The notes beneath the pieces were generated by a model. That model was not told where the DNA came from, did not search any database, and worked only from the letters and a program-made list of their open reading frames with translations. A DNA stretch of 64,000 bases, taken from positions 14,912,001 to 14,976,000 of the forward strand of contig NW_023503493.1 in the NCBI RefSeq assembly GCF_014529535.1. The letters are read 5' to 3'. The position numbers and the translations under genes were made by a program. Numbering within the stretch: the first letter of the stretch is position 1; the number at the start of each line of letters is the position of its first letter. This DNA is from Bradysia coprophila (Eukaryota > Arthropoda > Insecta > Diptera > Sciaridae). Below are positions 11,921-24,700 of the stretch, piece by piece.

Positions 11921-14900
11921 TAAAATTTTAGCCTACGTTTTTCTTCTACATGTCATATATGATTACATATGAACGACCGCACTAGTCTGACGTCATACTT
12001 TCCTTTGAAATTAATGTTCTTCATTAATTTAAAAAAAACCTAAAGAATATTTTGATAATGTGTAGTGGTAAATTATGCTTATTTTAACATCAAATTTCAT
12101 TTAAAAATGGTTTGATGTGATTTCACGATTATGCAAAATGTCTCGAATAACTGTGTTCATCGCAATCATTTTTGCTCGATGCATTCTATAATAAAAATGA
12201 CAGCAAATTTTACTTGAAAGAACTGTCAACGTGAAATAAACCCTAAATATCCATAGTGTAATGGATCATTTTCGCAGGGGCACACCGTTGACACCTGCGA
12301 TAATTTTCATTTTTGCAGGACTTCGAAAGTGAAATGTCAAACCTGCAAACCTGGAAAAGGCCAGAAACCAAAAGAATTTAATGTCAAACGCGCGTTGCTT
12401 TGTGTATCAGCAGTTAGGATGCAGCGCATGTAACGAGTAAAAGCACACAAAACGTTCAAAGTAATTTGTGACACAATATTGAAACTCGATATACTACACT
12501 CATGTCACAGGAAGTCATATGCATACTTTGTTCAATTTGCCTCTATACCAACAACATGAAAACCACATCATTCACTGACATATTCTATAATTCTCTAGTC
12601 ACCGCAACTTCCGCATCTGTCACCTGTTTTCAATTAACAATACAGTGATTATATGTGCTGTAATAGTTGAATTTGCGCTGGTAAGGTTGACACGGATAAC
12701 ACAACAAACACATATATTCAGATGTATAACATAAGCCATTATGCATAAATTTCCGATGCTTCTTCGTAAGAGATGCCATCACATTAATGTGTAGAGCTAT
12801 AATTTTTGAGGAAATTGCAAACATAACAGGAGATGATGGCAATATGGAAATTTGATTTCTCGTTCGAGTACAGCCGCTGTGTAACACATGAGTAAAAGCT
12901 TTCTTTATGACATCGCATCGAGATAACACGTAACACATTGATGTTCTTTTATTAAACCCATAATGGAGAGAAGACTTTGATTTATCGAAAATAAATATTT
13001 TTGAGTGGAACTAAAGCTGTAAAATAGGTCGATATATAGCTCGCTCCGCTCATTTTTGTTCTCTCTGTTTTCAACTCCGTTTAGCAGACAAGTAGCTTTT
13101 ACCATTGGTGAAACATCAGTTAAAACCCCTGACAATGGAAATGTGACGCAAGTCCCTGCGCATATTTTCAAAAGAACTGATATCATTTTAGGTGACGCAT
13201 TCTGCGCCTGGACGAAAATAAATTGTGTAACAAAGTGCTAGACTACACTTGTGACTGATATTAGTAGTTTGGGGAGAACTATGTGATTCCAAATCTTAAA
13301 CGTCAGATATTGCTCACATTTTCACGTCATACAAAATCCAACGATTCGTGATATCGCAAGTACATTACATAGCATAGTTGCATTACCATTTCAGTCAACC
13401 TGTAACCACCTCAATAATGCCAAAAGTCAAGAAAGGAATTCAAAAAACGTGGAAAATCCTACAAAGTCTAGAAAAAACTGACAAAAAAAACAAATGAAAG
13501 TCCCCACAATCTCGGAATTCCACAGATAGGATCGGTTGGTGAGGAAAACTCATTTGACCTCAGGAATGAAATTCCTACAACAAATCCCTCAAATACCAAT
13601 ATTTCTTGTTGCTGTCAAACCTATTCCCAGTTGTCAGGATGGTTGAGTAAGGAAATCTGTAATCTCTAGAAGAAGAAGTTAAAGAAGTTATGACAGTTTC
13701 ATAAACAAATCGTACCCCTCTAATGGCTTCATGCTCGTTTTGTAAACCCTGTTGAGCCACCATACATAGCATGTCATGATTATCATGATTAGCATGATCA
13801 ATACACGTGATGCTAGGCGAAGCAGTGAGTTCGACGAATATGAAATATATTGGATTGAGTTGGAGATTGTACACAAAGGACGTCCTCTTGAGAAGCGATA
13901 TTAATAAATTTTGGAAAAGTAACAATCTCGGTGTGATTTGCAAAGAATTTGTATACAAACTGTGGTCACAGCCATATGATATGGAAATATGAAACTTTAA
14001 CGTTTAGCTACTGGGTGTTGCAGGAAACGCTAATATTAGCGATTCAAAGAAATTTAAATTTAGTTCTTAGAATCTTTTTTCAAATTTTGTCTACCGTTAC
14101 ATATGCTTTGACAAGTAAAGTAAATAAGACATCTACTAGTGCTTGCGTGGTATCAAATCTCAGTATACTAAACAGTTTGCATAAGGCATAATTAACTTTT
14201 TTACGATTTATATGTCATTTCAATTGTAATTCATTGTCATGACATGAAAAAGAAAGAAGTAAAATTCTTTTAAATTTTATTGCAAATGTTACCATTTCCC
14301 GCAACTCCCAATTTCTTAAACAATTTTTTTGTCGAAATGTTCTTTGGTGATTCAAACTCTTGGTTGATTAAGTACAACGAGTTATATGAAACGTTCATTT
14401 GTAACTCTTCTTTTAAAAGTGTTAACCTTTTCCCGAAGGATTTCTTATTGACTGAGGGCAAAGAATTGGCCAAACATTCAAAGATTTTTCATTTATGGCT
14501 ACTAAGATAGCGACAATAAATTCAATGCAAATTTGTATACCATTCCAAAGTAGGGATTCCCTCTACCGAATGCGTCGAGATATATTTATCTTGCTTAAAG
14601 TGAGCATCGTTATGTGTGTGTACATTATATGATGAAACTCACAGTCACATTCGTCTTGTTGGAAAACGTTCCGTCGAGTTTTTATTTTGCCGTTTCCTTT
14701 TTTATCCTCTCAAATATATCCCTGCCAAAATACGGGTGACTTTTATTTTTCGAACAATTCACACATATGGCCTGACATGTTAGACCATTTTTACTTCCAT
14801 CCATCACATTGACAAATGAGACAACATTTGAAAATGCTTATGGCCGTGTGTGTAATGCTTATATCCGTCAGTTGTCTTGATGTCCTATTATTTGTATGTT

Positions 14901-15515
14901 AGGATTCCTGTGCCGTAGCTATATTGATAGTTTTCGGTGTTTTGGTTTTTATACATCTACAGCGCATTCACCCATTCCCAGATCATCAGGGAAATGAAGG
15001 AGGATATTTGCCAGACTATCACGCAACCTACCTATGTCAAATTTCATTGTCTTTCCTAGTTTCAATCAAGTACCACTCCGGAGATTTAAGGCAATGAAGT
15101 TATATGTAGGACGTTGGGAAGGAAAATTTCATAGGAATACAGATTTTAACATGCGATAACTCGTCGATACCTCATTTTAATTCAAATATGTAGCGCTGCA
15201 TAAAACGCTACAAAAAATTACAAATTTCGTTTAAAAGCTGCTCAATTTCAACAATTGAGACAACTTACCAGGTAATGTGTTGTAAAACTGTGTTCACGCT
15301 GGAGCGATTATAGTGTTCATCGAGGTAAACAAATCTGCCAAAGGAAGTGGGTTCCTAGCTCATCGTTCTAAGGTAGTACAGCTGGTAAAAGGATTTTAAG
15401 TGACGAAAAAGTGCGAGTATTTTATGGATTTTTGGCAGGACCTGTATTCCTTAGCAGAGAAGTGATAAGTTGGTACGCCTGTGGCGAGATAGAAGGAACA
15501 CGTGAATACCGTTGG
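11921..15515. other. Intergenic, repeat fragments only
   Basis: The longer frames here (about 13.06-13.24 and 13.6-13.96 kb) lack splice signals or recognisable motifs. About 13395-13590 is a fragment of dispersed family B (ACCTCAATAATGCC ... TTTGACCTCAGGAAT). I see no other feature. Confidence 0.45.
13395..13590. repeat. Dispersed repeat family B, copy 1
   Basis: Begins ACCACCTCAATAATGCCAAA and ends near CATTTGACCTCAGGAATGAA. Related blocks lie at about 29800-30130, 42170-42560, 51369-51540 and 57715-57800. The copies are diverged and non-coding, so this is an old dispersed element whose type cannot be decided from the window. Confidence 0.55.
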
Positions 15516-15921
15516 CTCCTATAGAATAGACCTTTTAAGTTGAAAAAAAGACTAGATGGTCTGGAGGGATGAACTGACAGTTGACAGCTGTGATCGGTTC
15601 GCTTTTGGTCACTATCGTTCACTTTTATTCAACGAAAGTGAACACAATCAATGAAAAGCGAACCGATTGCAGCTGTCAGCTGTCAATAAATTCATCCCTC
15701 CAGACCATCTAGTCTTTTTATCAACTTAAAAGGTCTATAGGTAAGTACGAAAAGAGACTAGATGTGCTGGGTTGATGGCTGTCACTTTTTGAATACAAAA
15801 ATATTGCAAAAGTGAACGATTGTAATTAAAAGTGAGCAGGCGCAATATTTTTGTATGGAAAAGTGGCAGCCATCAACCCAGCACATCTAGTCTCTTTTCG
15901 TACTTAACTATTCTATGGGAG
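15516..15921. repeat. Nested foldback pair: hairpin element carrying a second hairpin in its right arm
   Basis: The outer element has arms of about 105 bp starting CTCCTATAGAATAGACC at 15516. Its right arm reads ...AAAAGGTCTA, is interrupted at about 15737-15907, then resumes CTATTCTATGGGAG to 15921. The interruption is itself a hairpin (about 15742-15906) with arms starting TAAGTACGAAAAGAGACTAG. Repetition of CTA on both sides is consistent with a short (2-3 bp) target duplication. No coding capacity. Confidence 0.8.
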
Positions 15922-18260
15922 AGAATGTGAGAGAATTGCATTCGACTTCGTCTCGACTAAACATACATACTTACGCAAAAATTATGCTCTCGGTATACGA
16001 ATTCATACGTATACTGTAATTTCGTGGTTTAAATCCAAGTGATGCAAATAACTATTGTTGTCTTGAGGCCAGAAAATGTAAAGATTTGTCGTTACTGTCT
16101 GGTTTGCTTTCGGCTCCGACACGCGTCAACAAAAAAAAAATGTCGCAGCAAGACAGTAATGTACTTTTTCTAGCAATGCGTGAAAATATATGAGTCAAGT
16201 ACACAAGAAATATATTTCCTATTTGAGAAATAACATCTGTGCTATGTTCAACCGAATCATTAGAAGTGGTATCCGTACGTGTATTAATCAGTACGCTATT
16301 ATCGTTCAGTACGATCAGGTGTTTATCAGATTCGAAATTTTTGGTTCATAACGAGATTGTAAGTAAATTTTAAACGACAAATTTAATCCAAAGCCAGTAG
16401 ACGTTCGATTTTGCTTTCAAAATATTTTGCGATCGTACTTTGTAACAGTGAAATCTCTGCTGTAATTATCCTAACGTTCATCGGAGCGCAGTTGTGTTAC
16501 ATTCAAAACTTACACATCTGTCCTTGGCTGAATGCTTGTCTATTCAACATTAGTTTTTCAATCTATTATGTACTAGAATGCATTTGCGCTTGTTTTTTGC
16601 CACACCGCGCTACTTGAATGTTCTAGTTTTCTTTTACCGAAAAACAATTGTTTCGATATTTTACAAGTGCGGTTCGAAATGTGTTGAGTTTGTTTGTTTT
16701 ACAAAATATCAAAAATGGAAGTGTAGAAGACGTAGCTAAAATAGTCCGGACATCAAGAGCTCCTTCAGGAACGAAAATTCTTTTACTGTAGTTGATCAGC
16801 TAATTTAACTTTGTAGCGCTTTAATTCACGATGTATTTTGGTCTTGAAGAAAATGAGAACTGCCATGAAAGCCTTTCGTACTATTTGTTCTTTATAAACA
16901 AAGAATATTTTTGTTTGATGTTGCGGAAACTTATGTGATGTGATACTTTTAATGGTAACTAATTGAATTTAAACAGGTGTACATACCTTACCATACGTGG
17001 AAAATATGACATTTTATTGAAGTAATTGTTGCTTATGTAAAGCTGAGTTAACGACAATGTTTCTGAACGATAAGTGAACAGCGCAGTTTATTTAACTTTA
17101 CTCAAATTTCAAATAGAATTTCTGTACGAGCTCTAACAGTGTTGTGTGACACATTGTCAAGTTTCAGTACTCTATGTAATCGGCACCAATGTTGATTCGG
17201 TATGGGTTTTGAAATTAAGTTTCTCGATGTTGTACACATTGCAATGTCAAACATATGTGCAAGGTCTTTAATATGTGCTAGGTGAAGTCCATTTTCACCA
17301 AGCGATCAGCGTAACCTTCCGATTAAAATATCTTGAAATTGTCAATAACGTGTGACAACAAGAAAAGAATAAAAATCAAAACCCACCAAAAACCGGGTTA
17401 CACATACGTAATAGCGGTTTACATTATAGCTTCAGTTTCACGTCTACGTATTGCCAGTCTATATCTATTTAGTCTAAGAGCGTCTTACTCAGATTTAACG
17501 TGCGTTGCTAAAATGAAAAATTGATGAGACTTTATATCACTTCTGTGTCAAAATAAGTTTCATTTTCGTTGTAATTTGCTAGAGACGCACTGGATTGAAA
17601 ATGCGACTTTGATATTTTGACTATATCAGGCAAACTTTAAATAATTTCGTTTGAAAAAGTTGCATTATAGTGGTCGCTCTATTATATGCATCTGAGGGAA
17701 GCTTAGTGCATTTGAGTAAGACGAGTGTCTCTTACCACATTTATTATGTTTCAGCTAAGATTTATATCTGATTTACGCAAAGACATAACTTACTTTGATT
17801 TTCCAGGAATGATGTGTGAATTACCATAAAAACCAAAATAAATTCGTCAATTTGAAGCCTGGCAAATTTAAAAATGAAGAAGTACGAAGTACAAAGGAGC
17901 CTTGACAAGAGCATAATAAATACAAAGCAAATAAGGGCTCTATTATGGAAAGACCTTCTAGTCCGGATACGCCAACCAGTATGCAAATAATTCAATTTTT
18001 TTGAATGTGAAAACTTAAATTCTCATTTGAATCTTTTACGTTCTTAAACAGTGGTTGACTCTGCTACATTATGTTTGGCCGTTTTTTTTATTCACGACTC
18101 TGTATTGTTTTGGCTTTAAATATGCCAGCGAGATCGTCGAAGATTGTAAGTTGAATTGTGTTTCTAGCCCCGTACGAGTGTACAAATTCTAAATTTGAAT
18201 TTGTTAGATTTAAAAAAAAAATCGATGGGGAACGTCCACCTTCTTCTCTCGATACTAGAA
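15922..18260. other. Intergenic; missing 5' exon(s) of the ABCA gene expected here or further left, not found
   Basis: An N-terminal exon with the first membrane segment of the transporter should lie upstream of 18765, but no segment in 16-18.7 kb shows the expected W-K-N followed by a hydrophobic helix with splice sites. A hydrophobic open frame at 16411-16617 was examined and has no splice or family support. Confidence 0.4.
15985..16052. repeat. Dispersed repeat family A, copy 2
   Basis: Shares TACTGTAATTTCGTGGTTT and a following AAGTGATGCAAATAACTA with the copy at 3674-3735. Confidence 0.55.
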
Positions 18261-18267
18261 AAACCAG

Positions 18268-18432
18268 AGAAATGATAAGTTGGTGTATGGATGTATCGAG
18301 ATAGAAGGAATCTGAGGTTAAAAATTGTATACGATATGAGAGAGAATTACATACGAATTCTCTCAAGAGAGATGACAATTTTTTCGACATGCTCCTTCTG
18401 TCTCGCCACAGGCATATCATTTCTCTGACAAA
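18268..18432. repeat. MITE-like element with ~45-bp terminal inverted repeats
   Basis: The left arm (about 18270-18317; GAGAAATGATAAGTTGG ... GAGATAGAAGGA) is the inverse of the right arm (about 18385-18430; TCCTTCTGTCTCGCCACAGG ... ATCATTTCTC). A third related half-copy, GAGAAGTGATAAGTTGG ... GCGAGATAGAAGGA, is at about 15459-15497. Confidence 0.65.
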
Positions 18433-18764
18433 AACAAAAAGATCGTCAGGGATCCCTGCCCAAACTGCCATCAGGATCCTCACCCTATCAATCATACAAA
18501 AGAAAAAGTTAAATCCATTGTTGTCGTCAGTGCAATTTTGCCGAATTTTGAAGCATCTGGATTGAAGTCTAGATTTGGATGGGAAGCTTTCTGAGCCATT
18601 TTCAGTAAATTTTCAGTTGCTTAAATTAAAACTGGATTATATCTACGAAAGTACGGCTCCAGTAGCTACTTGGTCAGAGAAGTTCTACGGTCTGCGTACC
18701 TCGTACGGGGCGACATATTTTGTTTTATTTTACAATGTTCTGCAAATAATTTTTTTACTTGAAG

Positions 18765-21700
18765 GTCAATTTCCCACAAGACAGCTGCCCATTAAATACA
18801 AAACGTTGTCATTTTTCCAGTCGTACATCTGTACGGTAGACAACGAATGCTGGAATGCAACGGAATATGAGGAAACATCTAAATTTGAAAATGCACCGTT
18901 AGTAGTCTAGAAGAAAAGGTTGACCCCTGTGTCTGAAAAGTTTTGTTTTTTGTAGATTGACACCGATACTGAACTTAGTGCAGACATTTATCAATGAACC
19001 ATTACTATTGGAAGCAGTGGTGAATCTTCCACAAGACAAAAATATAATCGGAGCTTTAACAAGAATTTACACTCACAAAAAGTTCGGAGATTTACAGCAT
19101 TATGCCAACGCAATTAAAGACAAGATGCCGATGTTTGCGGAATTGACGGAAAGTAAATTGGATTTCAAAAGTTTGATGTCAGGTAACGTGAAAGAATCAA
19201 TCACTAGTGATTTGTGCCACTCTAGAAGGACACAATCTATATGCAAAGACAGCGAAATTGCTGAGCATTTTTTTCTCGCAAAGTATAAGAAAACACCGAC
19301 CGTTAGGAATAACGTTAAATCGGATCCACCTTAATACACACGCAGAAGCGTGGGAACGAGTAGGTTGAGAGCACTTCAATCGACGGTAAATAGGTCACTG
19401 ATGAAAGATCGGTTGGGTGGTAAGCTCGATTTTACGGTGTCGCTTTGAAAAACACGATTTTTGAGGTTAGGATGCTCTAGATCTAATCGTTCCCACACAT
19501 TATTCTACAGTTCGGATGTAATGCCTCAAAAACAACAATTTGTAATAAAAGATCATATTTTAAGATGACTCAACATTCATCTCAGCTGGCAACATACTAT
19601 GTGGTAGACCATTTGAAATAAGTACTGAACAGCCTGCATGGGTTCAAATTATCTTTTCCAAATCAAACAAAATCAAACAAGATGAGACTGATTCAATGCC
19701 AAGTAAGTCATGTCGATTGAATTACAATTTAGCATGCTCTCACCGATTCTAGCATATAGTATGTGTAAAGTCAACGCACTTCAAGCATGAAAGTACTATT
19801 TGTGACAGCTGCCAAATAGAGTACTTTTTGTATGAAATTTTATCACCAATCGTTTTGCAGTGTAAAATTTTGTTTCAGTCCACTATTGAAAGTACCACTT
19901 TTGCTTGAAGTGCGTTGGTGGTACTCTAAATGAGGACTAAAACTGGACAGTGTATCGAACAAATTTTGACATTGTAAAAAAATTCCAGCAATTTTTTCGT
20001 ATAAAATAGTACTATATTTGACAGCTGTCATTAATACCACTTTTGCTTGAAGTGCGTTGGTAAAGTATAAGTGCAGGACTGAATTGTAACGTTATTTTGT
20101 AGCACCTTACTGTAAGCAACTGTATCAGAGAGTGGCAAATTCAACTGCTGGTAAACTAACTTGGAGTCTTATTAAGCCCGTAATTCAGGGGAAAATTGTT
20201 TATGGACCGGGTAATCCTTTAACAGATGAAATAATGACAAGGGTAAGGTTGTTAATACGTTTAAGAATGTGAATCAAAATTTGATTCTGTTTCTTTACAA
20301 AAAAATCGCTTACGGAGCTGGAGTGGAGTCAGTACTCTCGACAAGATCAATATATTATATTTTTCATCTAAAATTGGTGTAGGCTACCAGAATATTCGAA
20401 GATGTAATGAAGTTGCAGCAATTCGTTGGTGCTCTCAACCAATTAGTTATTTTACTTCGAACCGACAACGATTTTCAGTCGGAAATTCAATCGTGGCTGG
20501 ACACGTTAAAATTACCCTACATTCGAAGGTTAATAAGCCACTATATCGATATTGACAGTATTGAACATCTCATAGAATTTCTGATGCTTGACGATGTGAG
20601 TAAATCCTTTCCATTGAGGGGATGGAATTGCTTTTTGAATCGGATCTATTTTGCAGAAAGTTGCAGCAACCGGTCAAACGATTGTCAATATGTTAGAATG
20701 CGTTTCTACCGACCGGCTAGTGAGAGTAACAACCGAAGCAGAACTGGAGAAACGGGCCTATGAATTAAACGAGAAAAAAATGCTCTACAGCAGCGTCTAT
20801 TTCAACAATGTCAGTCGAGTTACGGATCGAGAATATTCGTACAAAATTCGTATGGATATTGATAACATTCCAGTTACGTCGAAAACTCGGAATCGATTCT
20901 GCTTTCCAGGCCCAAACGCCAACTTACACAGCAGTATCACATATCATCGTGGATTCATTCAATTACAGCATTCTGTGGATCAAGCTATCATTGAGACGAT
21001 TCGTCATCATGAATCGCTTAGACTGAATGAGCTACAACTAGCTGAATTGATAGATCTGGCCAACTACAAAAACAGTATGGACACTTCAGTCCAACCTGAT
21101 ACTTTAGTCGAACCTGATGATTCAGATGAATCTGATACTTCAGTCGAACCTGATACTTTAGTCGAACCTGATATTTCAGTCGAACCTGATACTTCAGTCG
21201 CACCTGATACTTTAGTCGCACCTGACGATTACAATAAAGCGACGGTTGTCGTGGAAGAAACGACGACATTACCGACACTGGTTAGTGAGTCCGAAACCGA
21301 GTCAAACAATAATGTAACAACAGTATCGGAAGAAGTTGGTTCGCATGTCAATGAAAACGACGGCTCAATTCATGACGGGGAACGCAAAATCAGGCGAAGA
21401 CGTAATGACCTATCATGGGAACCCGAACAACAGACGTTTCATGTAAACCAGCTTGATATGTTCACCAAGCAGTTTCCATATCCGAAATACAAGAAAGACG
21501 TGTATGTGATTGGAATTTACAAAATTCAAGCAATCCAATTGGCATTTCTACTCGGTTTGGCCGCTCAGATATCAGTCTCAGTGTGGCAACGAATTTGGAC
21601 AAAGGAGAGCGGTAACAGCACGGTAATTGTTTAGCCTTTACAATAACAGCAACGGGAGAACGGGCGTGACTTAAAAATTCTGAATTACAGTTGATGAGAG

Positions 21701-24700
21701 TAATGGGATTGCGTAAATCGTCTGAGAATTTGGCTTGGATTATAACGAATATTATCGAGCTACTTCTGGTTTTTACGCCTTGCCTCATTGGGATGTATAT
21801 TGCAGGAATTCTAATCGTAACGAATTTGGCATTCATGTACTTCTTCTTAACTATATTCATCATTTGTTTGATTTCTTTCTCGTAAGTGTTAATTTCTATT
21901 TTTTGCTATAAAAAATTACGTCATCGACATGTAGGAGTGGGTAACCGTTTATAACCGTTCCACAAAAACTAGGCCCCACCTTTTGGGTGGGTCAGGTCCC
22001 TTGACTGACGGATATCTTCTCAATAGATTTTTGTAACTGTAACAAAAATATCATAGATTGATCTTGCTCAAAGTAGCTCTTTGTCCTGTATTGTCTTGTC
22101 ATAAATTGTTCACTCCTTTTATTTTATTGAAAATCAATTTTCAGAATTTCTTCATTTTTAAACAAAAGATGCTTCAGTATTATTGTCTGCTAACTAACGC
22201 TGCAAAGAGAACGTATTTCTTGCCTACCTCTTCAATAAAAATTAAACTCGTGTGCATACGGCCCTCGCTTCACGCTGGCCTTAAAGGTCACACTCGCTGA
22301 AAGGATCTAGATTATAAGACTTTTTTAGTAAATAAATCTACCCTCTTTGCTCATGAATAAGGTAAGCAACTCGTGTGATTACGGCCCTCGCTTCGCTCTG
22401 GCCGCAAAATTGACACTCGTTGATTTTTTTCTAGCATAGACTAGACAGCAAGAACGTCAACAAAATAGTCTTTTCGGAATAAATCACAGATTATTAATCC
22501 AGAATTTTCCATTAACGAACCTAGCCCGATGAGTTTGAAAAGTTTTTGGAAAGCTGTCGAAAATTGCTCCATGTGATAAGGAGACTATAGAGAGATAATC
22601 TATATAATTTTTGGAAATTATCAAGCGACGAGACAAATATTCTTTTGGGAATATCTCTAAGATCACTCGTTCGTAATAGCCCATCTTCGAACTTAACACG
22701 GGCCTGACCTTATTCACGCTATTCTTCATTTTTTTAAATGCTGCTATTCGAAGAGTGTCCATCCAGCCCGTGGAACTTAACCTCAGGAATTTATTTCTTC
22801 GTCGAATAAAGAATACGTTGAGAATTGCTCGAGTTATCGTGTTATCAAACGACGAGACAAAAATTCTTTTGGGAATATCTCAGAGATCACTCGTCTGTTA
22901 TAGCCCATCCTCGAACTTGACCTCAGGAATTTAATTCCCCGTCGAGTAAAAAAAAGTTTTTGGAAATCCGTTGAGAATTACTCGAGTTATCGTGTTATCA
23001 AGAAATGAACAAAGTGTGACAAACATTTTCTGTATTTAAGGTTTTTGGTCATACATTCATGTATTTTCAATCATAGTGAACATTGTGTGACATTTTAGAG
23101 TGTTTATCATCCGTAAGACCCATGACTTTCAGTCAAGGGAATTACAACGCTACACCTTCTGGTTTTTAAGTAAGCACTCACTCAACCAAATTTGTTTGAA
23201 TAGTCTCGTTTTGTTGCTATCATCCTCGGGAGTGACTTCATATATAGCCAATGAATCCCATGGGACTGGGATAACATAAACTTCAATACAAATTTTACTT
23301 GCTTAGCGTTCTGCATTTTCATTCGTTCCACATCGTCGTCTAATGCGTTCAACAGGCGAATAATTGTTTACGTATCCGTTGTGTATCCATTCTGAGGGCC
23401 TAAATTACGAGTAAAATTCCGAAATGTATGCCCAAGGTATGAAAACGTCTTCACTCGAAACGTGTGAAATGAATGAAAAGAAATGAAAAGAGAGACGCTA
23501 TTTCGGTGATGGCATGTATGTGGAACGAATAAAACAATGGAAACAAACGAAATCCACGCACAGTAAAAACTTATCTTGAGTTAAGTTTAAAGGTCAATGC
23601 TTTTCTCTTACAGGCTTCAATTCCATTCGAAAGAAACGGCATATTAGTCTTTAAATTTTAGAAATTCAACCTGTCCTTTTATCTCCCAAACGAAGTTGAT
23701 TTCCTTAATTTTCTTCCTTTGTCATCCAAATAACGCTTCGATAACAATTTCAGTTACATGATGTCAACATTCTTCTCAAATGCAACCATTGGTGCTGCGT
23801 TGAACCTTACACTAATATATTTCATGTTCCTTCCATACATCGTCATGGTAGCCCATGAGACTGAGCTCACTTTCGCTAGTAGATTTTTTGCGGTAAGTCT
23901 GCCAAGGCAATAGAGAACGTCAGATTTTTTGACGATCAATGCAAAGACTTACGATAAACCTGAATGGTGCGCTGTCATCTGAAAAACTAATTACATTTTA
24001 GCTAAACATAATGCCAGTCTGTTGCACATGATCTCAGGGCTCCGGTAAAGTAATTAGTTCTTCGATTGGACTTATATCTGCTGTGCGATAAGACTTTGAA
24101 GACATGACGTAATCAAAGAGTAAAAAAAAAAAATTGCAAAGCCTTATCGCACAGCAGATACAAGTCCGATGCGTTGAAAACTCTGACGTTCCCTAATTAA
24201 TTAAACGAGAAACACAAATTAATAAAAAAAATCTTAGAATCTGTGCATGCCGACTGCCTTTTCTAGTGCTTGGCGGCATATAATGCTCTACGAATTGCTG
24301 CAAAAACATTTATCATTCGACAATGCGTTCAGCGGGTCGATAAGCGATAACGATCTTAAATTCGGTCTGTTCATGTTAATGTTTGATACAGTTCTGTATT
24401 CCATTATCGGTTATCTGAGCGAACGTTTCACCCACTCCGATTTTAAATCTTACAAAGTTCCAGTCAAAGATATGGATGTCAGTATCGGCGGATGTATGAG
24501 CAATGTTACAAAGACGTTCGATGGAAAGAAGCTGGCCGTCGATAATGTGTCGATTGTATTTCGTCGCGACCATGTAACGTGTTTGTTGGGTCAGAATGGT
24601 GCCGGTAAAAGTACAATTATAAAGTTACTGTTGGGACAGGTCAAACAAACTTCCGGTGAAATATATTTGTCCAAGAACTTGGATAGAGTATGCGGAATGG

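Noticed and set aside
12630..13241. Overlapping open frames on both strands
   Set aside because: None shows a start, splice site or motif; they look like chance frames.
13575..13958. 127-codon open frame on -
   Set aside because: No domain and no splice context; it overlaps a dispersed repeat family B fragment.
16411..16617. Hydrophobic frame as the missing first ABCA exon
   Set aside because: No W-K-N type cytosolic start, no donor in a suitable phase, and cysteine-rich in a way ABCA TM1 exons are not.
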